From Nitrospirota bacterium (GTDB lineage: Bacteria; Nitrospirota; JACRHJ01): DNA of 6,152 nt. The stretch's first letter is position 1, and each line of letters opens with the position of its first letter. This document shows, in pieces, positions 1 through 5,813 of this stretch. A program made the translations under genes and the position numbers. The DNA lies in the NCBI GenBank assembly GCA_027328825.1, contig DAHWTK010000094.1, positions 1 through 6,152 of the forward strand, written 5' to 3'. The notes beneath the pieces are model-generated. The model saw only the letters and a program-made list of their open reading frames with translations. It searched no databases and was not told the origin of the DNA.

Positions 1-1000
1 GGTCAAGGGAATCGAACGGCCCTATGAGGGTATTCCAGAAGCTGTAGGCGACGCGCAAGGCATGGCCGCATTCGCCATGTATGAGCCTCTTGGGTTTCAG
101 TTCGTTTATGGCAACCTTTATCCTGGCGGCAATCTTTTGCATGTGCTCGTAGTTTCCGTTGAACATGCCGAAGTTGCCGGCCTCGGAGGCGTATGACGAG
201 AGCGTCCAGGAAATCCCGGCCTGGTGGAACACCTTCGCGTATCCTGCGAGCGACTCGACGTGCGGCGTGGCGAAGAAATCAGCCGAAGGTGTAATAAGCA
301 GAACGTCCGCTCCCTTGACGTCCATCGGGAACATTACAGGTATGCCGGTCTGCTCTTTTATGTCCTCTTCCATGAAGTCGAGCGTGCTGCGGATGGCCGG
401 GCCGGGCATTCCGAGGTTGTTTCCTACCGTAATGGCCTTGTTGATGGTCTGGAGCGGATATTTCGCGCCGAGGCCGATGGTGTCCATCATCTCTCTGGCG
501 GCCATGGTTATCTCCGCCGTGTCTATGCCGTAAGGGCAGAAGAGTGAACAGCGCCTGCACTCCGTACACTGGTAGAAGTAAGTATACCATTCCTCCATGA
601 CTTCCCTTGTCAGATCCTCGGCCTCAGCCAGCTTGCCCAATACCTTGCCGGCGGTGGTGAAGTAGCGGCGATAGACCTTTCGCAGGAGTTCAGCCCTCGC
701 CACCGGCATGTTGCGCGGATCCTTCGTGCCGATGTAAAAATGGCATTTGTCGGTACACGCGCCGCACTTGACGCAGATTTCCATGTAGACCTTGAGTGAG
801 CGATACTTCTTGAGAAGCTCGGCGAACTTGGCGACCGCCTTCTCCTTCCAGTCCGGGACAAGCTCCGTAGGGAAGCCCAAGTCGGTCATGTCCTTCGCCG
901 GCGCGTTATGGCTTTTTATAGCCGCCGCGGCATCTTCTTTAAGGCCGGGTATCGTTATCTCACCGGTCAGCTCAGGGACATCAAGCTTTACTTTTGCCAA
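1..1000 (-). CDS. dsrK: DsrK, HdrD-like Fe-S subunit of the DsrMK(JOP) membrane complex (C-terminus cut by window edge)
   Basis: Translating the minus strand from the TTG at 1000 gives 333 residues with no stop before the window edge. DsrK is the cytoplasmic catalytic subunit of the Dsr membrane complex and is thought to reduce or oxidise the DsrC trisulfide/disulfide with electrons exchanged through DsrM. Two [4Fe-4S] motifs are visible: C76-x2-C79-x2-C82-x3-C86 and C145-x2-C148-x2-C151-x3-C155-P. The second lies in a stretch reading EWYTYFYQCTECRRCSLFCP, which is typical of DsrK. Near the cut end, HGECGHALR (C311) matches the start of the HdrD/CCG-type domain holding the non-cubane active-site cluster; the rest is off-window. 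The TTG start is chosen because AAGGAG (1009-1014) sits 8 bases upstream and no better ATG exists nearby. It follows dsrM by 12 bases. Identity is firm; the missing third leaves the active-site cysteines unchecked. Confidence 0.94.
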   Translation of the reverse strand, partial: MAKVKLDVPELTGEITIPGLKEDAAAAIKSHNAPAKDMTDLGFPTELVPDWKEKAVAKFAELLKKYRSLKVYMEICVKCGACTDKCHFYIGTKDPRNMPVARAELLRKVYRRYFTTAGKVLGKLAEAEDLTREVMEEWYTYFYQCTECRRCSLFCPYGIDTAEITMAAREMMDTIGLGAKYPLQTINKAITVGNNLGMPGPAIRSTLDFMEEDIKEQTGIPVMFPMDVKGADVLLITPSADFFATPHVESLAGYAKVFHQAGISWTLSSYASEAGNFGMFNGNYEHMQKIAARIKVAINELKPKRLIHGECGHALRVAYSFWNTLIGPFDSLD

Positions 1001-1008
1001 TTTGAAAT

Positions 1009-1015
1009 CTCCTTA
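1009..1015 (-). promoter_or_regulatory. dsrM stop codon overlapping the dsrK Shine-Dalgarno site
   Basis: On the minus strand the string TTAAGGAG contains both the TAA stop of dsrM (1015-1013) and the AAGGAG ribosome binding site for dsrK (1014-1009). This placement suggests translational coupling of the two subunits of one complex. It also supports the TTG at 1000 as the dsrK start. Confidence 0.75.
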
Positions 1016-1744
1016 AGTAAGGTTCGGCGACCAGGGGTTTACGTGCCTTCTCTCCCTCGGGTTATCCGCCTGATTCCTCGTCGGGCTGAAGAATATCCCA
1101 GGCGCATGCACGAGCTTGCTGTACGGGAAGTACGCAAGCAGCAGCATCACCAGGGTGATGTGTACAAGAAAAACCGGATCCGTCGGTACGGTAGAGAAAT
1201 TAAACGTAGCAAGGCCGTACACAAAACCTTTTATGTCAACCATGAAGGGCCGCTCGTAGAACTTCATAAGCAGACCGGTTCCGGCAATAAAGAAAATCAG
1301 CGTAAGAACGAAGTAATCCGCCAGGGAGGATATGAATACCGTCCTGTCTACCGTGGTGCGCCTCATGAGGAGATACAGCACCGCTATCGGGAGGACTATT
1401 CCGGCATAGATGCCTATGCTCTGGAGTTTCATATCCCAGGCGGGCAACGGATAAAGGAAATAACGGAGGTGCCTCAGCACCACGAGCAGAAAGGCCCAGT
1501 GAAAGACCACGCCGCCCAGCCATGTCCATTTGTTGCTTCTGTATAGGCTCCTGAACAATAACACTTCGCTCAAGACGCGGACACCTGCGCCGAGGGAGGT
1601 TGTGGGGGCTGGCGTGGTAGGTATTTTTAGGGGAGACGGGGTCTTGGCGTATACCATTATTTTGCAGAGAATGCCGAAGACGAAAACAGCCGCCGCTCCA
1701 TAGGCCATCAGGGAAAAGATTATCGTAAGCAGAGAAAATTCCAT
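1013..1744 (-). CDS. dsrM: DsrM, NarI-like di-heme cytochrome b membrane subunit
   Basis: This 243-residue integral membrane protein links the quinone pool to DsrK. About five hydrophobic helices are visible, near residues 7-32, 74-97, 108-127, 138-160 and 191-212. Four histidines sit where NarI-type b-heme ligands are expected: H82 and H92 on the second helix (10 apart) and H195 and H213 on the fifth (18 apart). Those are the spacings of the four heme histidines of E. coli NarI (56/66 and 187/205), so two b hemes are likely. The ATG at 1744 has AAGGAG four bases upstream (1749-1754). The gene lies 87 bases after dsrC, with a strong hairpin between, and directly before dsrK. The short form without an extended C-terminal domain is a normal DsrM variant. 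Family membership is clear from the sequence; the name DsrM, rather than another HdrE/NarI homologue, rests on the dsrC and dsrK neighbours. Confidence 0.93.
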   Translation of the reverse strand: MEFSLLTIIFSLMAYGAAAVFVFGILCKIMVYAKTPSPLKIPTTPAPTTSLGAGVRVLSEVLLFRSLYRSNKWTWLGGVVFHWAFLLVVLRHLRYFLYPLPAWDMKLQSIGIYAGIVLPIAVLYLLMRRTTVDRTVFISSLADYFVLTLIFFIAGTGLLMKFYERPFMVDIKGFVYGLATFNFSTVPTDPVFLVHITLVMLLLAYFPYSKLVHAPGIFFSPTRNQADNPRERRHVNPWSPNLT

Positions 1745-1777
1745 CGATCTCCTTCCTTCAAGACCGGTTGACGCTTA

Positions 1778-1807
1778 TCCCGCCCCGCTCAACCGAGCGG
1801 GACGGGA
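1778..1807 (-). other. Strong intergenic hairpin between dsrC and dsrM
   Basis: A 13-base stem (1778-1790 with 1795-1807) closes a 4-base loop. Read as minus-strand RNA every position pairs, with one G-U wobble. Read as plus-strand RNA that same position is an A-C mismatch, so the element fits the minus-strand dsr transcript. No U-run follows, so it is unlikely to be a simple intrinsic terminator. Its place just after the dsrC stop suggests a 3'-end protecting or processing structure that could leave dsrC mRNA more abundant than dsrMK mRNA. The structure is seen directly; the role is inferred. Confidence 0.7.
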
Positions 1808-1831
1808 CCATAAAGACCGCTTCCGATTTGA

Positions 1832-2167
1832 CTATACGCAACCGGTCGGCTTGGGAAGCCCGGCGATTTTGCAGGCCTGCTTCGCGGGCCCGGCGGGGTA
1901 GAGCTGGTAGAGATACTTCGTGTTGCCTTTCTCCGGCCCGAGCTTTGCGCCAATGGCCTTGACCAGTATCTTTATCATCGGGGCTATCTTGTATTCGGCA
2001 TAGTAATCCCTGAGGAAATTAACCACTTCCCAGTGCGCCTCGGTCATTTCGACTTCTTCCTGCTCCGCCAGGAAACCGGCGATGTCCTCGTTCCAGTCGT
2101 TCAGATTAATCAGATATCCGTCCTCGTCAACTTCGTAAGTTCTGCCTTTGAATTCAATCGTCGGCAT
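1832..2167 (-). CDS. dsrC: DsrC, sulfur-carrier protein of dissimilatory sulfur metabolism
   Basis: This 111-residue cytoplasmic protein is the DsrC/TusE family sulfur carrier. It accepts sulfur from DsrAB as a trisulfide between two C-terminal cysteines (or delivers it, in oxidisers), and is recycled by DsrK. Both cysteines of true DsrC are present: C99 and the penultimate C110, with exactly ten residues between them, in the tail KQACKIAGLPKPTGCV. This separates it from TusE and other relatives that keep only the last cysteine. The N-terminal half (EVDEDGYLINLNDWNEDIA) and the helix-turn-helix-like middle around residues 42-75 are also typical. The start is secured by a perfect AGGAGGT (2174-2180) six bases before the ATG. 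It is the first gene after a promoter at 2375-2404 and a roughly 200-base leader, and is followed by dsrM and dsrK. Confidence 0.97.
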   Translation of the reverse strand: MPTIEFKGRTYEVDEDGYLINLNDWNEDIAGFLAEQEEVEMTEAHWEVVNFLRDYYAEYKIAPMIKILVKAIGAKLGPEKGNTKYLYQLYPAGPAKQACKIAGLPKPTGCV

Positions 2168-2298
2168 CGTACTACCTCCTGATTAAGAGAGTTACCCTAC
2201 CACCCACAGACGCCCCAGCGACACCTGTGATTCTATAAAATTGGCTTGACATTCTGCCTTGTTCCGCGGCTTTGCGACCCGGACTTCGGACGGGAAAG

Positions 2299-2365
2299 AA
2301 TAAACTTTGCGTTTTACTGCCGGAGGTTACGCTTTTTAGGAATCAATTTTAAAACGCCGTTTATT
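2299..2365 (-). promoter_or_regulatory. Structured 5' leader of dsrC (long interrupted stem)
   Basis: In the minus-strand leader, AATAAAC (2365-2359) can pair with GTTTATT (2305-2299), and GCGTTTTA (2357-2350) with TAAAACGC (2316-2309). Both blocks are perfect complements in the correct nested order. They are separated by a 1-by-3 internal loop and close a loop of 33 bases. The outer stem begins only a few bases after the predicted transcription start (about 2368). It may stabilise the 5' end of a highly expressed mRNA or act as a regulatory element. I recognise no known riboswitch family. The remaining leader (2168-2298) shows only the dsrC Shine-Dalgarno site. Confidence 0.5.
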
Positions 2366-2374
2366 TTCGCTGAT

Positions 2375-2404
2375 AATATAAGTCTGTAAAGGGCAGGTTG
2401 TCAA
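2375..2404 (-). promoter_or_regulatory. Sigma70-like promoter for dsrC(MK)
   Basis: On the minus strand a perfect TTGACA (2404-2399) is followed after 18 bases by TATATT (2380-2375), a five-of-six match to the -10 box. Transcription would start near 2368, about 200 bases before the dsrC ATG. No GC-rich hairpin with a U-run lies between the amidase stop and this promoter, so read-through from the upstream gene is also possible. Confidence 0.7.
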
Positions 2405-2455
2405 GCTTTTTTAATAGAATCAATATAGAAAATTTTAAAACCTTTATAAATTTAA

Positions 2456-3850
2456 TTAATAATTTCCCTTAATAGTATCAATAGAAGTTTTCCTTATTAA
2501 ATCCACAAAGGCCGGGGCCCAGCCGGGCGTGCCGAGGGAATGTATATGCGTATAAGCGGCCAGCACATTTTTATACGTCATGCCGTCGTTTTTACCGTCC
2601 ACTCCCCTGCCCCGGAGCACTTCGAAGGCAAACCCGGCGTCTTCGCCAATCCTTTCTATGCTCGAATGATGGAACTCGTGCGCCCTTATCTCCTCCGCGA
2701 ACATCGGCCAGGGGCCACGGCCCGTGGGGCGGAGCAGGACGTAGCCGTGCCCGACGGGCCGCCTGGACATTTTTATTGCGCAGGGAAATACCTCGGCCAT
2801 GCGGCACATAAGCCCTTCCCATACAATGCTCCCGCATAAATACATAAGCCCGCCGCATTCGGCGTAAATGGGCATTCCGGCGTCGGCGGCTTCCTTTACG
2901 GCCCTTCTCATGGATACGTTCTTTTCGAGGGCCTCCATGTGTACTTCCGGGAACCCCCCTCCTATATACAAAGCGTCAACTTCCGGGAGGGTCTCGTCGG
3001 TCATTGGCGAGAACGGGACCAGTTCCGCCCCCGCCGCCCGGAGCGCTTCAAGATTTTCCGGGTAATAGAACGTAAACGCCCTGTCCATCGCCACGCCAAT
3101 CCGGACAATCGGCTCCGGAATAACCGTTTCCTCCCGGCCAAGCTCCGGCAGAGGCCCGGCTGACGAGGCTATTTCAATTATTTTATTCAGGTCGAGGTTT
3201 TCGGCTATGATGCTCCGCATCTCGGAAATCACCGGCAGGAGCTCTTCCTCCTCCCTGAGCGGCACGAGGCCCAGGTGCCGCATCTTGATTCCCATCTCAT
3301 CCCTGTGCGGCAATGCCCCAAGCACAGGCACGCCGCAGAACCGCTCAACGGCCTCCCGGAGCTTCTTTTCGTGCCTCGCCCCTTTTACCTTATTAAGTAT
3401 CACTCCGGCAATCTCCGTATCCGGCTCGAAATCGCGGAACCCGTTTACAAGCGGCGCAATGCCCCTGGTCATGCCGTAGCAGTCTATTACAAGCAGGACT
3501 GGAGCCTTAAGGAGCCTTGCCAGCCCGGCGGTGGAGTCGGCACCCTCGATGTCCACCCCGTCATAGAGACCCATGTTGCCCTCTATTATGGATATATCCG
3601 CGCCTTTTGCCCGCCTCCGGAAGCTGCCGAGTATCTTTTCGGCGCCCATCATGTAGAAGTCGAGGTTGTAGGACGGCCTGCCCGTCGCGGCCTCGTGCCA
3701 CATCGGGTCTATGAAGTCCGGCCCTTTCTTGAAGGGCTGGACTTTCAGCCCCCTGGCCGAGAGCGCGGCGCAAAGCCCTATCGTAACGGTGCTTTTGCCG
3801 GAACTCCTGTGCGGGGCGGATATCGTGAGTCTTGGAAGAGAAATATCCAT
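2456..3850 (-). CDS. dsrN: CobB/CbiA-family glutamine-dependent amidase, probably the siroheme amidase DsrN
   Basis: The 464-residue product has the full two-domain layout of cobyrinate a,c-diamide synthase (CbiA). Numbering is from the ATG at 3850. The N-terminal P-loop ATPase domain has SSGKST (16-21), FKKGPDFIDP (40-49) and EGNMGLYDG (90-98). The C-terminal class I glutamine amidotransferase domain has GGGFPE (297-302), AECGG with the nucleophile C332, and YTHIH with H435/H437. Such enzymes amidate tetrapyrrole carboxylates using ATP and glutamine. No other cobalamin gene is present and the neighbours are dsrC, dsrM and dsrK. In Allochromatium vinosum and in sulfate reducers a CbiA homologue in the dsr cluster (DsrN) is thought to amidate the siroheme of DsrAB. 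The function is therefore inferred from context; a true CbiA remains possible. The ATG at 3850 is preferred over that at 3859, which overlaps a perfect TATAAT box. Neither has a Shine-Dalgarno site, suggesting a leaderless mRNA. Confidence 0.88.
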   Translation of the reverse strand: MDISLPRLTISAPHRSSGKSTVTIGLCAALSARGLKVQPFKKGPDFIDPMWHEAATGRPSYNLDFYMMGAEKILGSFRRRAKGADISIIEGNMGLYDGVDIEGADSTAGLARLLKAPVLLVIDCYGMTRGIAPLVNGFRDFEPDTEIAGVILNKVKGARHEKKLREAVERFCGVPVLGALPHRDEMGIKMRHLGLVPLREEEELLPVISEMRSIIAENLDLNKIIEIASSAGPLPELGREETVIPEPIVRIGVAMDRAFTFYYPENLEALRAAGAELVPFSPMTDETLPEVDALYIGGGFPEVHMEALEKNVSMRRAVKEAADAGMPIYAECGGLMYLCGSIVWEGLMCRMAEVFPCAIKMSRRPVGHGYVLLRPTGRGPWPMFAEEIRAHEFHHSSIERIGEDAGFAFEVLRGRGVDGKNDGMTYKNVLAAYTHIHSLGTPGWAPAFVDLIRKTSIDTIKGNY

Positions 3851-3857
3851 AACATGC

Positions 3858-3887
3858 ATTATAACTTTGGTTGACAGCGCCTGTCCA
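3858..3887 (-). promoter_or_regulatory. Sigma70-like promoter for the CbiA/DsrN amidase
   Basis: On the minus strand TGGACA (3887-3882; five of six) is followed after 18 bases by a perfect TATAAT (3863-3858). The ATG at 3850 begins 8 bases after the -10 box, where transcription itself would start, so the mRNA would be leaderless. The -35 box lies inside the spacer of the opposing plus-strand promoter. Confidence 0.68.
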
Positions 3888-3899
3888 TGAATTTATACT
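3871..3899 (+). promoter_or_regulatory. Sigma70-like promoter for the cysteine synthase operon
   Basis: A perfect TTGACA (3871-3876), an ideal 17-base spacer and TATACT (3894-3899; five of six) predict a start near 3906, about 46 bases before the ATG at 3952. It interleaves with the opposing amidase promoter. The two -35 boxes together form a near-palindrome, TTGACAGCGCCTGTCCA (3871-3887). Confidence 0.75.
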
Positions 3900-3915
3900 A
3901 ATATTGGATTTATTA

Positions 3916-3932
3916 TCAAGACCAGGCCTTGA
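3916..3932 (+). promoter_or_regulatory. Palindrome in the cysteine synthase leader, possible operator
   Basis: TCAAGACCAGGCCTTGA is a 17-base inverted repeat around a central A, with seven of eight positions matching. It lies about 10 bases downstream of the predicted transcription start and ends at the weak ribosome site AAAGGA (3932-3937). That position suits a repressor operator. As RNA it would form only a short hairpin with a mismatch. The repeat is seen; the regulator is unknown. Confidence 0.35.
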
Positions 3933-3951
3933 AAGGACGGCAACATACATA

Positions 3952-4860
3952 ATGAGTGTGCTCGACTCCATAGGAAACACCCCCTTGGTGGAAATACGGA
4001 ACATCAACCCGAACCCGCACGTCCGGATAATGGCGAAGCTCGAAGGCGCAAATCCCGGCGGCTCCGTCAAGGACAGGCCTGCGTTCTATATGATATTGAA
4101 GGCGGAGGAGCAGGGCCTTCTTACGATGGACAGGATTATACTTGAGGCGACGTCTGGCAATACCGGCATCGGGCTTGCCATGGTCGCCGCGGCAAAGGGA
4201 TACAGGCTTAAGCTAACCATGCCGGAGTGTGTCTCGCTCGAACGCAGGAGCATACTTCAGGCCCTCGGTGCGGAGATTGTCCTTACTCCAGCCGGAGAAG
4301 GCACTGACGGCGCCATACGCGAGGCGCATAGAATTCTCGAGGCCGCGCCGGAAGTCTATTTCATGCCGAACCAGTTCGCAAACGGCTATAATGTAAACGC
4401 CCACTACGAAACCACAGGGCCGGAAATCTATACGCAGACAAAGGGCGATGTGGCCGCGTTCGTGGCCGGGATCGGGACCACGGGCACCATAATGGGCGTG
4501 GGCAAGAGGCTCAAGGAATACGATAACTCCATAAGAATCATCGGAGTAGAGCCAGTCATGGGACACAAGATCCAGGGCCTTAAAAACATGAAGGAGGCCA
4601 TAGTCCCGAAGATATTCGACCCGTCCAAGCTCGACGACAAGCTGACAATCGATGACGATATGGCATATGAGACAGCCCGCGACCTTGCGCTTAAGGAAGG
4701 AATATTCGTCGGCATGTCCTCCGGAGCGGCCATGGCGGGCGCAATTCAGGCCGCAAAAAACCTCAAATCAGGCACAATCGTCACACTTTTCCCGGACCGG
4801 GGCGACAGATACTTAAGCACCACGCTGTTCAAGTCAATCTGCGGGAAGTGCAACCCGTAA
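3952..4860 (+). CDS. cysM: Cysteine synthase, CysM/CysK-type PLP enzyme
   Basis: This 302-residue cytoplasmic enzyme replaces the activated side chain of serine (O-acetylserine or a relative) with sulfide to make cysteine. The fold-type II PLP signatures are complete: IGNTPLVEI (7-15), GGSVKDR with the PLP-binding K40, the substrate loop TSGNTG (67-72), the phosphate-binding GIGTTGT (173-179), HKIQGL (205-210) and SSGAA (256-260) near the pyridine nitrogen. The start MSVLDSIGNTP and the end GDRYLST-x-LF look more like CysM than CysK, but the substrate is not decidable. An in-frame TTG at 3871 is rejected because it is the -35 box of this gene's promoter. The ATG at 3952 has AAAGGA 14 bases upstream, rather far. 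An oddity is the C-terminal C297-G-K-C300 two residues from the end. First gene of an operon with a cytochrome c and a flavoprotein, divergent from dsr genes. Confidence 0.93.
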   Translation: MSVLDSIGNTPLVEIRNINPNPHVRIMAKLEGANPGGSVKDRPAFYMILKAEEQGLLTMDRIILEATSGNTGIGLAMVAAAKGYRLKLTMPECVSLERRSILQALGAEIVLTPAGEGTDGAIREAHRILEAAPEVYFMPNQFANGYNVNAHYETTGPEIYTQTKGDVAAFVAGIGTTGTIMGVGKRLKEYDNSIRIIGVEPVMGHKIQGLKNMKEAIVPKIFDPSKLDDKLTIDDDMAYETARDLALKEGIFVGMSSGAAMAGAIQAAKNLKSGTIVTLFPDRGDRYLSTTLFKSICGKCNP

Positions 4861-4883
4861 ATCACTTTATACCGGGAGGGATT

Positions 4884-5204
4884 ATGATGCGTATCGCGTG
4901 GGTATTTGCGCTTGTTTTTATTGTATTTTCAGTGTGTTACACGGCATATGCCGATAGCGGACCTTCTGTGGAAACGGGGAAAAAACTGTTTTACGGCACA
5001 TTCCTCGGCACCAACGGCAAATCTTGCGGGTCATGCCACAAAACCACTGAAAACATTAAGAAAGATACCGCAAAATACCCGGAAGACCCGGCACTTAAGA
5101 ACGTAATAAACGGCTGTATCACCGAAAATCTGAAGGGAAAGCCCCTTCCTGGCGACTCCGCCGAGATGAATTCGCTCATAATGTACATGAGGTCCGTGAA
5201 ATAA
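4884..5204 (+). CDS. Small secreted mono-heme cytochrome c
   Basis: The product has 106 residues (105 if the adjacent ATG at 4887 is used, which is better spaced from GGAGG at 4875-4879). A signal peptide is clear: a short basic start, hydrophobic residues 4-20 and a likely cut after AYA (21-23), sending it to the periplasm. One heme site is present, C48-G-S-C51-H52, with H52 as proximal ligand. The distal ligand may be one of M95, M100 or M102. The C-terminal stretch GCITENLKGKPLPGDSAEMN (77-96) has the pattern 'C-x-n-GKPL-x-S-EM-x-L-x-x-Y' found in cytochromes related to SoxA and TsdA, but it is too short for either. It would carry one electron between unknown partners. It starts 23 bases after the cysteine synthase stop and ends 4 bases before the flavoprotein, so it is part of that operon. 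No specific family name can be given. Confidence 0.85.
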   Translation: MMRIAWVFALVFIVFSVCYTAYADSGPSVETGKKLFYGTFLGTNGKSCGSCHKTTENIKKDTAKYPEDPALKNVINGCITENLKGKPLPGDSAEMNSLIMYMRSVK

Positions 5205-5208
5205 CTCG

Positions 5209-5787
5209 ATGAAAGTGTTAGGATTTTCAGGTAGTCCAAGGTCTGGCGGAAATACGGAAATCCTGCTTGCCGAGCTTCTGCGCGGAGCGGCGGACGCCGG
5301 CGCGGAAACGGAGCTAATTTATGTAAGCCGGGCGCGTTTTGACCCCTGCATTTCCTGCGGGCGGTGCTACAAAACCGGGCGTTGCGAGGTCGAGGACGCC
5401 TTCCAGCCGATACTCGACAAGATCATCGAAGCGGACCATGTCGTGCTCGCTTCTCCCATATATTTCATGGGGTTAAGCGCATGGGCAAAGGCGCTGGTTG
5501 ACCGCTGCCAGTGCCTCTGGGCGAGGAAATACGTCCTCAAGGAGCCTCTTCCCAGGCGTCACGGGGATATTCAGAGGCGCGGGGTATTTATCTCCACCGC
5601 CGGCTCCGGAGTCCCTGAAGCCTTCCAAGGCGCTGTTTTTACAGTGAAATATTTCTTTGACGCCATCGGCGTCCTGCACTGGAAGAACCTCCTTTACGCC
5701 CGAATCGACGCCAAAGGCGAGATAAAATCTCACCCCACGGCGCTGCGCGAGGCATACGAGACCGGGCGCGAACTGGTGAAAAAGTAG
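5209..5787 (+). CDS. Iron-sulfur flavoprotein (Isf-like, NADPH-dependent FMN reductase family)
   Basis: The 192-residue cytoplasmic flavodoxin-fold protein has an FMN phosphate loop SGSPRSGGNT (7-16), the FMN-contacting SPIY (82-85) and STAGSG (129-134). Between them lies the compact cluster motif C47-x2-C50-x2-C53-x5-C59. This arrangement is the hallmark of the iron-sulfur flavoprotein of Methanosarcina thermophila and relatives, which binds one [4Fe-4S] and FMN per subunit and usually dimerises. The length also fits that family. Such proteins pass electrons between ferredoxin-like donors and acceptors such as oxygen or peroxide, but substrates differ widely and cannot be read here. The ATG lies 4 bases after the cytochrome stop; the nearest Shine-Dalgarno-like GAGG is about 16 bases away, so translation may depend on coupling. 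It is the last gene of the operon, followed by a hairpin terminator. Confidence 0.9.
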   Translation: MKVLGFSGSPRSGGNTEILLAELLRGAADAGAETELIYVSRARFDPCISCGRCYKTGRCEVEDAFQPILDKIIEADHVVLASPIYFMGLSAWAKALVDRCQCLWARKYVLKEPLPRRHGDIQRRGVFISTAGSGVPEAFQGAVFTVKYFFDAIGVLHWKNLLYARIDAKGEIKSHPTALREAYETGRELVKK

Positions 5788-5813
5788 CCCTCCCCGCGCC
5801 CGCGTTTTTATGC

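Noticed and set aside
908..1546. Long plus-strand open frame of 212 codons
   Set aside because: It lies antisense to dsrK and dsrM, has no ribosome site, and its translation is rich in charged residues with no recognisable motif.
2246..2251. Plus-strand TTGACA inside the dsrC leader
   Set aside because: The base run 17 positions downstream is GC-rich (GCTTTG) with no -10 box, and no plus-strand gene follows.
2168..2455. Cobalamin riboswitch or other known riboswitch upstream of dsrC
   Set aside because: I see no cobalamin B12-box or SAM-type core motifs, only the AT-rich two-block stem; no match to a known family can be claimed.
2405..2455. Intrinsic terminator after the CbiA/DsrN gene
   Set aside because: The stretch is A and T rich with short AAAATTTT symmetry but lacks a GC-rich stem followed by a U-run in the minus-strand direction.
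2456..3850. Start of a cobalamin biosynthesis operon
   Set aside because: No other cobalamin gene adjoins it; both neighbours belong to sulfur metabolism.
3275..3874. Long plus-strand open frame of 199 codons
   Set aside because: It is the antisense shadow of the CbiA/DsrN gene, which has complete catalytic motifs on the minus strand; no promoter or ribosome site precedes it.
3871..3951. N-terminal extension of the cysteine synthase from a TTG at 3871
   Set aside because: The TTG is the first triplet of the -35 box and lies upstream of the predicted transcription start; the conserved family start fits the ATG at 3952.
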